Made by a program: the position numbers and the translations under genes. Below, piece after piece: positions 33,130-43,364 of a DNA stretch of 64,000 bases. The stretch's first letter is position 1. Each line of letters starts with the position of its first letter. The stretch covers positions 60,064,892-60,128,891 of the forward strand of contig NC_091119.1 of NCBI RefSeq assembly GCF_040183065.1, written 5' to 3'. This stretch comes from Periplaneta americana (lineage: Eukaryota; Arthropoda; Insecta; Blattodea; Blattidae). Below the pieces are notes generated by a model that was not told the origin of the DNA, did not search any database, and worked only from the letters and a program-made list of their open reading frames with translations.

Positions 33130-33765
33130 GTAATACATATTACAGTCGCTGTCTAGTTCACAACAATAGAACCAGTCTCAACAATACTACACCCAGGCTT
33201 TCGGATTTCAACCAAAATATTAACTGGCGATATGACCAAAGATGTTAAAACGAGTATAAATAACAGCGAGGAAAAAAAAAATCAAGAACATCTCTTCGCT
33301 TTTTCCCTAAATATTGATTCTTGTCATGAAGTATAACATCATAAACTAGTTTCATTTTTTAAACATGAATTTTCCATAAATAATGGTTCTCCTTCGCCCA
33401 AATTTAATTTTATTTCTCCATAAATCTTTGTCAGCTGTATCTTACTCTGTAAGCCCATAATTATGCATGCTTCTCTTTGCTCCGTCAATCCATTTTTCTT
33501 TTGTTTTTCATAATATGTTATGCTATTATTGCCTCAAAATATACTATACTAGTATCCAAAAGTTAAGCATAATAAAATTAAGATATGAGAAAAGATTTTA
33601 TTAATGAAGTGTCAAAGTTACACAAAGCATAGTAAAAATGAATCAAAAGCATGTAAGAGTGGAAAACATTTAATTAACAATTCTTTTCACTGCAAAAACA
33701 CTTACTATGCAAAAAATACCAAAATTTGAAGATGACACTCTGAAAAGAAAAAAAGAGGTTAATAT
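33130..33765. other. lipase intron D-E, unassigned part
   Basis: AT-rich. Probably includes the 3' flank of the Tc1 relic that follows. No terminal repeat could be paired. Confidence 0.35.
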
Positions 33766-33769
33766 AGGG

Positions 33770-35378
33770 TGCGGTTACCCTTAACGGCTACACATGCCTG
33801 GCAACGAACTCTGCTGACAGTTGGTTCCATTCCTCACGGAGCTCTGGAATTTCCATGGTGGAGGCTACTGGGCTGCAACTCTTATCCCTAAATCAAAAAG
33901 AAAAATGTTATTCAATCATGAGACTTATTTTAATGTAAATTATACAGTTATAAACATGCATATTAATAACTATATATTTAAATACCAGCTTACAACTATA
34001 CTTATACATTTCCTAACAAAAAATCACTGCATATTTGTTCAGAAAACCTTTCCATATGGCAGTTACTTGTGATACACCCATTTGACAAGTAGTATTCGTG
34101 CACATATATTTCAACGTAATTTGACTTTGTTATTTTGATTAAATATGCATAGTTAATAATTTTGATTGTAATTGCTACGCTTAAGTGTTTTACTGTTTCA
34201 ATATTTTTAACTTTGACTTCCAGTAACTACACTTTGATATGCATCGTCTTCACAATTCTATTGCAATATTTTGTTTTTCATAGGATATCTCTAATCTGTG
34301 TCTGAAGATGCCATATTTGCATGGCGAAAACGTTAACAGTTTTTTAATAAATAAAATGTAAATTTATAACTGTATAATTTACATTAAAATAAGTAATATG
34401 ATTGAATAACACTTTTCCTTTTGATTTAGTACTTGACTTATTGAAACTTTGCAAAAATGAACTCAAAATCTTATCCCTAAGGCTTCCCAGGCATGCTCTA
34501 TAGGATTCATTTCTGGAGACCTCGTTGGCCAGTTCATGCGGCGGATATCTTCACCTTAAATAAATTCATTCACCAGATTGGCTCGTGCATTATCGTCCAT
34601 GCAAATAAATACTGGCCGACTGCTCCTCTAAAAAATTCGCAAATACTGTAGGAGTACCATTTCTCTGTACCTCTGGGCATTAACATTATCTACTATCTCA
34701 ATTGAAGATATGCAGCTCCGTACTTCCATCAAACATGATGCTTGTCCACACCAATATTCCACTGCCACGAAACTGGTCCATTTCCACCATGTTCCTGAGA
34801 TGTAATCGTGTTCCACGTTCTCTCCAGAGAATACGTGACGGGAATTATTTTGCATACGGAATCTGAACTCATCCGTGTAGAGCATTATTCTCCATTCATT
34901 CAGGGTCCAATTTCGATGCTGCTGACTCCATGTAAACGGGCTCTTCTGTGCACTGGTGTAAGAAGGACACACACTACTGTACGTCTGGCATAGACACCAG
35001 CTGTCCTGGGTCTCCTGTATACAGTTTGAGGAGAAACTCAAACTCCAGAGGCAGTTGCAAACTATGAGGACAGTTGTCTGCAGGCATTGACCGGGTTCGT
35101 CGTGCAGTTACGACCATATATCGGTTCTGTTGTGGGGTTTTTACTCTTGGACGGTTGGACGACCTTGTACTGGCATACGATGAACATCTCCTGTGCCTGG
35201 GAACTTTCGCCAAAGCCTGGAAATAGCACTGCGACACATTCAGAGCTGCTGAGACTTTGATTTGTGTCTGTCCTGCTTCCAGACGTCCGATGGTGATCTT
35301 TAAAAACGAGTCCAACTGATGTCTTTGTGCCGTGTTCTTACTGTATAGTTTACCACAAGGTTGCCCTCTGATCACAAT
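33770..35378 (-). pseudogene. Tc1-type transposase relic, split by a MITE
   Basis: Minus strand. The N-terminal helix-turn-helix (35375-35200) shows GRLEAGQTQIKVSAALNVSQ. RPRVKTPQQNRYMVVTARRT follows at about 35150-35080. After deletion and frameshift comes FTWSQQHRNWTLNEWRIML with YTDEFRF (first catalytic Asp, 34920-34860), a NAQRYREMVLLQYL block (34700-34640), a MDDNARANLVNEFI segment (second Asp, about 34600) and RRMNWPTRSPEMNPIEHAWEALG (third acidic residue, about 34540-34475). The last part continues beyond the insertion at 33890, with a REEWNQLSAEFVARHV block and a VAVKGNRTLY ending. Typical Tc1 order, many lesions. Terminal inverted repeats not identified. Confidence 0.85.
33891..34426. 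mobile_element. MITE with about 65-bp TIRs and TA flanks
   Basis: The left end AATCAAAAAGAAAAATGTTA continues with TTCAATCATGAGACTTATTT and a TAATGTAAATTATACAGTTA segment. The right end is its inverted complement with about five mismatches in 65 bases. TA stands directly outside both ends (33889-33890 and 34427-34428). Length 536 bp with no coding region. It sits inside the Tc1 relic. Next to its right end is a 40-bp stretch followed by CTTATCCCTAA, which repeats the 11 bases before its left end. Confidence 0.85.
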
Positions 35379-35511
35379 AAGAAAATACAGAATGAGACAT
35401 TCTTGGTCTGATACCTTGTGTTTTGTTTACCTTTCGATTATGAGTCTACTTAAGATTTTATGATCTTACCTGACTTCATAATCTGTGCATAATGAAGCAG
35501 TGTCTTAATAG

Positions 35512-35741
35512 AAAACAAATTATGGTTTATTTAATGACGCTCGCAACTGCAGAGGTTATATCAGCGTCGCCGGTGTGCCGGAATTGTGTCCCGCAGGAGT
35601 TATTTTACATGCCAATAAATCTACTGACATGAGCTTGTCGCATTTAGACACACTTAAATGCCATCGACCTGGGACGGGATCGAACCCGCAACCTCGAGCA
35701 CAGAAGACCAGCGCTATACCGACTACGCTACCAAGACCGAC
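35512..35741 (-). repeat. tRNA-derived SINE in the duplicated exon
   Basis: Minus-strand copy of the family at 30895-31123: box B complement GGGATCGAACCCGCAACC at about 35674, and tail TTTATTTAATGACGCTCGCA at 35526. It is flanked by GTCTTAATAG (35502-35511) and GTCTTAGTAG (35742-35751), a 10-bp target duplication with one later substitution, lying within coding sequence of the duplicated exon. Confidence 0.9.
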
Positions 35742-35763
35742 GTCTTAGTAGATATTTCGGCGA

Positions 35764-35927
35764 TGCATCACCTTGTTGAAACTGCATTTGTTTGCCTCGT
35801 TTTAACCGTGACAACGCTTTTTAGTTCTTTTAAGTATTCTGGTTATTGTATTGTGTTTGAGTTTAGTGAAAGATTTTAGATAAGGGCGCAAATAGCCATA
35901 GTAGCTGACGCGCCCTTTTTAAGCCCC

Positions 35928-36017
<90 letters not shown>
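35764..36017 (+). mobile_element. LINE 3' end with (CTAA)n tail
   Basis: A 254-bp insertion between two copies of TATTTCGGCGA (35753-35763 and 36018-36028), an exact 11-bp target duplication. The body includes GATAAGGGCGCAAATAGCCA and TAGCTGACGCGCCCTTTTTA, and it ends in about 22 CTAA units. A microsatellite-like tail and severe 5' truncation are typical of non-LTR retrotransposons. The element family is not identified. Confidence 0.8.
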
Positions 36018-36020
<3 letters not shown>

Positions 36021-36103
36021 TTCGGCGAGAAGATGGGATACATAAACAGACAGCATTTCTATAGCAAGTTAACTTAAAGAGACTTAAGATTTTATGATCT
36101 TAC

Positions 36104-36188
36104 CTGACTTCATAATCTGAGCATAATGAAGCAGTGTCTTAATAGATGTTCCGGCGAGAAGATGGGATATATAAACAGGCAACATTGT
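36104..36188 (-). CDS. acid lipase (lipase 3-like), exon D
   Basis: 85 bases on the minus strand between the acceptor TTTCTGGTAG (before 36188) and the donor TCAG/GTAAGA (36103-36098). The peptide reads TMLPVYISHLLAGTSIKTLL then HYAQIMKSG (last Gly shared with exon E). It matches the family segment that normally reads LPVILGHTPAGASTKQLLHY. Here the usual GHTPAG is SHLLAG, a noticeable change. Phase 0 in and phase 1 out fit exons C and E. The exon is duplicated just downstream (35470-36058). Confidence 0.92.
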
Positions 36189-36762
36189 CTACCAGAAAAA
36201 CAAGAAAGTCATTAGGATGGAAATTGAATGTGGAATTAACTTTGTATTCTTTTTCGTTTTTTTTCTAGAAAGCAGAGACAATAATTTTAATTTTTTCTTC
36301 ACCACTATTTTGTTATGAGTTCTTCTTTTTTTAAAGGGTACTATATTCTGACAGCACAGTATTAATTGAAAACTACCTCTATACGTGTTGAATTACAGCA
36401 CCGTACATTTATTGCTAATAAGATATGACAGATTAAATTTTAAATAGCTTAAGTAAAATGTGTATCTGGTGAACTATTTGAGCTATGGAATCGCCTGTTA
36501 TTTCTTCATTAATTGTGAGTAACTGTGTACATTTGAAATCAAGAATGATGTTGAAATAGTCTGTCATCATGCCTCAAATCAATACATTACTGATTTATCT
36601 GATCAGTTTTATTACTAAATAAGTTTAGAATAATTGGAGTTTTAGCAACATGTTACAAAAACAGTCTATTTCATGTTATCGTGACTGTCTTGTGAGCATT
36701 CCTTCTTTCTTCTATGACTTTTTTATTTCTAAGAAAGTGTTCTAGCTTACCAAGGGAGAATA

Positions 36763-37479
36763 CAGTCTGATCCGTTTGGATAAGGATAATATTAATTTAT
36801 TATTATAAAGCTATTATGATAGTAGGAAAAAAATCTTACTGCTTATATTATGGTTAAAAGATGGGAGTTTCCATATATGACAATCAACAATGTATAATCT
36901 GAAAAGACAAATGAAAATCGTAGATGATTAAAATGGCTACTAGAAATCAACAGCGGGCACAATGTGTTCTTTGTTATGCTAAATTTGATAGTGTTAAAAG
37001 AGTTCAAAAAGAATTTCGACGTGAATATGGTGTGCGTACTGTACCTATATACGATTCCGTAATGTTGTGGTATCGAACATTTGTAGAAACAGGTTCTGTG
37101 TTAAATAAACATGCAGGAGGTCGCAGGCGAAACCCAGTACGAGAAGCAGCTATCTTTTGGCTTGGTCCCTAAACGCCCCAGATCTAACCCCTCCTGACTT
37201 CTTCGTGTGTGGTTTTGTTAAAGACATTGTCTATTTACAGAAACCCAGGAGCATAGATGATGTGAGAGTAAAAATTGCTCAAGCTTTTCAACAAATCACC
37301 CCTCTTATGTAGCAACGAACATGGGCTGAATTATATCATCGTTATGAATTGTGCAGGGTGCGCAATGGGGGTCATGTTGAGCTCTGAGGAATCTCCCATT
37401 TTTCAGTGTTGTATGCACAAAGTTTCAACAAATGAAGTTCAGTAGTAAATGTTTTACCATACCCAAACGGATCACTCTG
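36763..37479 (+). mobile_element. DDE transposon, internally deleted, TA flanks
   Basis: Terminal inverted repeats: CAGTCTGATCCGTTTGGATA at 36763 and, inverted, CAGAGTGATCCGTTTGGGTA ending at 37479. TA lies outside each end (36761-36762 and 37480-37481). A subterminal GATGGGAGTTTCC is partly mirrored by the GGAATCTCCCAT near 37387. Length 717 bp. It encodes only the two ends of a transposase, with the catalytic middle deleted. Confidence 0.83.
36924..37389 (+). pseudogene. transposase (DUF4817 and DDE_3 type) with deleted centre
   Basis: The N-terminus 36924-37130 is a DUF4817 helix-turn-helix: NQQRAQCVLCYAKFDSVKRV, EFRREYGVRTVP, then WYRTFVETGSVLNKHAGGRR. At about 37150 it jumps to the end of the catalytic domain: NAPDLTPPDFFVCGFVKDIV (third acidic residue), a PRSIDDVRVKIAQAFQQITP helix, a stop, and TWAELYHRYELCRVRNGGHV with the final stop at about 37387. 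The first and second Asp regions are absent, so this is a deletion derivative. Confidence 0.85.
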
Positions 37480-37484
37480 TAAAA

Positions 37485-38205
37485 ACATTTCATACATGAA
37501 AACAAGTCTATTTGGTGGAGAGTTGTTATTTTCCGTTTCACTAATTTCGCAACATTTATGTTCATGAAGTTAACAGCAATGTTCTTATGTGTAGTTTCTT
37601 TCCTTGACATGTCTACCAAAAGGCATACATAAATGAAATCATTTACTATGCACTCAGATAAGAAGATAATACTTTTGCTATGATATTGTAACCCCAAAAG
37701 AAAAATAATATGTACCCGGTATCTGTAGAAATTGTATTGTTTAAGTGGGTGTAATTAGTTGAGAACAAAATAATACACTTGCTTTAGACGTCAATATGAC
37801 AACAGGAAGGATCATCGTGCTAATCACGTAATACCTCCGTCCTGGTTGGATGATCGTTCACATTTGCTGAGGCATGTGGACGTGAGGCCAGTAGTCGACT
37901 GGTCGGCCTTAGTCCTTCATAGGCTGTCGCGCGGGAAATATTATATTAACTTCTAAAGTTATTCTGATGCTTAAGAAAATTTACATTTAAATAATTTGGT
38001 GTAAATTTCAAGAAGTAATAGCTATTTGTAGTGATATGTTAAGTGAAGTAACGAACAGAACTACGTAGATAGGCGAAGATTTCGAAACTGCATAGCTACT
38101 GTTAAGGGCATTCGTTGAAGTGTAAAAAGGTGGCACATTAACGGCCTTTAGAGTGTCAGAAATATGAACACAAACAGGATATACATATATGTTGTTATAC
38201 ATAGC
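37485..38205. other. lipase intron C-D, unassigned part
   Basis: No coding region. A CG-richer stretch at 37810-37935 (TCCGTCCTGGTTGGATGATC then CGTGAGGCCAGTAGTCGACT) looks like a repeat I have seen in insect genomes but cannot name. Confidence 0.35.
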
Positions 38206-38300
38206 TACAGCATATATGTATATATAGCATATATGTAAGCCTATGTATACTCGTAGCATATATGTAAGCCTTTGTATACTCGTAGCATATATATAGGCCT
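38205..38300. repeat. tandem repeat, about 34-bp unit
   Basis: Three copies of TAGCATATATGTAAGCCTNTG then TATACTCG, ending in TATAGGCCTA. Confidence 0.85.
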
Positions 38301-38302
38301 AA

Positions 38303-39052
38303 CCACACCTGTGGAGTAACGGTCAGCGCGTCTGGCCGCGAAACCAGGCGGCAAGTCGGGGCAAGTTACCTGGTTGAGGTTTTTTCTGGGGTTTTCTCAC
38401 AACCCAATACGAGCAAATCAGCGTATTCCGAATCTCACCGGTCCGGTGGCATCAATGACGTCACGTTGCACCGAAATAAGGAACAAAACTGCTGGAAGGA
38501 TCGATGGCTTTCATGGCGACTGTATAAGTTGTCTGTGCTACGCTAGCAAAATTTTGCGAAATTTCTGTACTGCCATCTCGTTCAAAGAAAAGAGAGCATA
38601 AGCAATTTATTTCTTGAACCGATAGTAATAACTAGTCCGTTGACATGTTCGCTCATAAGCCATTAACATATTGTTTTTACGTTGTGCTCATTACAAACAA
38701 TACAGCAGAACACACCGCCATGACACAACAGTGCACGATGTCATTCGTCTGCTAATTCCCGCCCTATACAAGAACCAATCAGATTCACTGATGGCGGCTG
38801 ATGGAGACTGCCACCACCTCTGCAAGCTGATGGCACCGGCGCGACACCGGTGGAGCATCAGTGACTCCATCGGTGAAATTCGGAACACCGTGATGCCATC
38901 AGATTTCTCAGCGCTGAGATTCGGAATACGCTCAAATGCTGGGTAACTTTCGGTGCTGGACCCTGGACTCATTTCACCGGCATTATCGCCTTTATTTCAT
39001 TCAGACGCTAAATAACCTGAGATGTTGATAAAATGTCGCAAAATAACCTAAT
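38303..39052 (+). repeat. tRNA-derived SINE split by a MITE
   Basis: The head CACACCTGTGGAGTAACGGT, then GCGTCTGGCCGCGAAACCAG, is the same as in the copies at 13940, 48987 and 59145. In this copy the box B (CCCGGGTTCGAATCCC) has been lost between GGCGG and CAAGTCGGGG. The second half continues after the MITE with GCTGGGTAACTTTCGGTGCT and the CACCGGCATTATC segment to GACGCTAAATAACCTGAGAT. Without box B this copy cannot be transcribed from its own promoter. Confidence 0.85.
38420..38932. mobile_element. MITE inserted in the SINE
   Basis: A 513-bp insertion with ends AGCGTATTCCGAATCTCA and its inverted complement, and a subterminal GGTGGCATCAATGAC matched by an imperfect inverse near 38850. CAAAT occurs on both sides (38414-38418 and 38933-38937), a possible 5-bp target duplication. 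It is flanked by the two halves of the SINE, which prove the insertion limits. No coding capacity. Superfamily unknown. Confidence 0.8.
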
Positions 39053-39079
39053 ACAAATAAATATATAGGCCTACAATGT

Positions 39080-39125
39080 GTGTATGTGTATATATATATA
39101 TGTATATATACATATACATATATGA
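39080..39125. repeat. TA/TG-rich microsatellite
   Basis: Run of TGTATATATA-type repeats. Confidence 0.85.
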
Positions 39126-39728
39126 CATCTACAGAGAAGTATAATTTTTATATAAAATCTATTGACATATATTTCGGTAATGGTTGCTTAATTTTGAAGG
39201 TAATGACATCCGTCATATAATAGCTTTTGGAGACGCATGGTCTATACTGTTTCAATTTTTATTTCATCTTCTGTAAAATGTAGTATTTTGTGTACAGTAC
39301 AGGATTACGAAAGTTCAACTTTTTATTTGGGTAAGCCCTACAACATATTAAATGACATTATTTAGGTATGTCTTTTGAATAATAGTTAAGGAAATTGAAT
39401 TGTAAGTAGAAAAATCGTTCTCAAAGTGATAAAAGAACTGAATTGTTGGAAAAAGCATAAAACATTACGTGAGGAAATTTGTGTCATCTTCGTGAAACTA
39501 ATAACTTTCTATTACATCACACCTGAAGTAGATTGAAAAATGGCATGAAATATTTCTACTGTACATCTTAGTGGGGTTATCGAATTAAATTAATATGGTC
39601 ACATATATGTATCAGTCTGAAAATTTGTATCTCTTAAAACTATTTTGACATGCTAGACTTATAAATTAGAAATGGTATAAGTGACCATATATTTACTGTT
39701 TCATTTGGACGGATTAGTCAGCACAGAC

Positions 39729-39887
39729 CTTATTGAGTTGTTGGCTGTCGTCTCCATAAGCTATGTAGTAGATGAAAACACAGAGTTGATGTGTCACTGC
39801 CCCCTCACGGCACAGATTATTTATGAGGCTTGCTAGGCTGTTGGTGTATGGAAGCACCTCCCACATGCGTAGAGACATCAACACACT
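39729..39887 (-). CDS. acid lipase (lipase 3-like), exon C
   Basis: Exactly 53 codons on the minus strand. Acceptor GTTACTAACAG before 39887, donor AATAAG/GTCTGT (39728-39723), which is a GT site but a weak one. The peptide includes MWEVLPYTNSLASLINNLC, REGAVTHQLC and a YIAYGDDSQQLNK end. It corresponds to the cap region between the nucleophile elbow and the HTPAG segment of acid lipases (family pattern E-x-L-P, L-C, C..V-F, F/G-D-x-x-Q-L-N). Phases (0 in, 0 out) agree with exons B and D. Identity with the family is lower than for the other exons. Confidence 0.82.
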
Positions 39888-40134
39888 CTGTTAGTAACAA
39901 ACCATAGCAAATATATATTAAAGACTTCATACAGATTGAATAGTATAAATTTGCCAAATCCGGCGCACTAATCATTCGTTAAAATAGGAAAAATCGATAA
40001 TTCCCTGCTTTAGAAAAATACTCCAAAACAAGCAAGAAATCTCTAAAAAGTGAACACATTTTGAAAATGGCTTTGAAGTAGAAAATTACCTCGATAACGA
40101 GTAAAATACCAGTAAGAAAATTAAAATTAAAATA

Positions 40135-40531
40135 CAGTAGAACTCAAATTATCCGGACTAATAGCGGTTAGTATGATCCGGATATGCAGGAATCCTGATA
40201 ATTGGGTCGGAAATAAAAAGAGTCCTGAAACAACAGTAGTAAGCTACTGCATGTATTAAAAGTTCAAAATGACTGTAGGCCTACAGTTTATAATGAACAA
40301 AGTTACACATATTCAAACAAAATAGAATTTTAAATGAATTACAATTATAAGAACTCTTTATATTCCATACAGAATAGAACTTTACTTGTGTATGGTAGTA
40401 CAATACACGAAATAAAAAAAGCTTAAATATATGCAACTTTATTTGAATAAATAATTTCAAACTGGCCTAAAACGTGATCCGGATAATTGGCGATCCGGAT
40501 ATTTGGAGTTCGGATAATTGGAGTTCTACTG
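40135..40531. mobile_element. pogo/Tigger-type MITE
   Basis: The ends CAGTAGAACTCAAATTATCC and (inverted) CAGTAGAACTCCAATTATCC are typical of pogo/Tigger elements. TA lies outside both ends (40133-40134 and 40532-40533). Several GATCCGGATA motifs lie just inside each end and may be transposase-binding repeats. Length 397 bp, non-coding. It lies in lipase intron B-C. Confidence 0.88.
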
Positions 40532-40704
40532 TACCTCGAAATTATGAGAATATCCTCATGTTACAATACTATTTATTATCCAAATTGTAAAAATATAGTA
40601 CCGTATTAAGCCCATAGCATAGTTTCAACATTAACCAAAGTGTCAAAACGGCTCGTTAAGAGAGTGCGATCATGTTTGTTGTAGAACAGTTCAACGGAAC
40701 TCAT

Positions 40705-40862
40705 ATCAAATACTGTAGAGAGCTAATACCGGAAAGCAACGCGATTAACATGGTGTCGGGAGGCGACACGAGAACACTAGCGCTGTCTAGCGGCTTGGTT
40801 TGAACAATGCTTCCAATATGTATTGCTTCAAACACCGTACGAAGCTCTCTACAGTATTTGAT
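40705..40862. mobile_element. small MITE, 20-bp perfect TIRs
   Basis: ATCAAATACTGTAGAGAGCT at 40705-40724 is repeated perfectly inverted at 40843-40862. The interior is GC-rich (GGTGTCGGGAGGCGACACGA). Target duplication and superfamily not resolved. Confidence 0.7.
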
Positions 40863-40984
40863 TGCGTATATATCTAGGAGGGGTTGGGAGGAATTGTGGT
40901 AGGCCTATATAGTATTACATGAGAGCTAAAGAAATCATTACAGAACGGTCAGATTTACATTCTCGTTAATTTAATTGTCATAAC

Positions 40985-43180
<2,196 letters not shown>

Positions 43181-43364
43181 GTCATAACTATTGAACGAAC
43201 ATTATGATACTAATAATAATAGTATAAGATGTTTTAAAAGAGATATCACATTGGTGAAAAACAACATTAAAGCTACAGTACATACTGCTTAATTGTCCCA
43301 TTAGCTCTCTATTCTCCAGGTTACTGATGCATTACTTTTTTAGCCTTTCTCTTCTTTTTTCCAG

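Larger units (their letters stand above)
35470..36058 (-). pseudogene. dead duplicate of lipase exon D
   Basis: After removing two insertions, 35470-35511, 35752-35763 and 36029-36058 line up with lipase exon D (36104-36188) and with its flanking intron (the same TCTTACCTGACTTCATAATC donor region at 35464 and at 36098). The encoded piece matches ISIKTLLHYAQIMKSG. The copy is 84 instead of 85 bases because of a one-base deletion near its acceptor (CTATAG/AAATGCTG), so it would shift the frame even without the insertions. It is a tandem exon duplication lying downstream of the good copy in transcription order. Confidence 0.87.

Noticed and set aside
37810..37935. CG-rich block that looks familiar
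   Set aside because: I believe that it is a dispersed insect repeat but cannot name it or define its ends.
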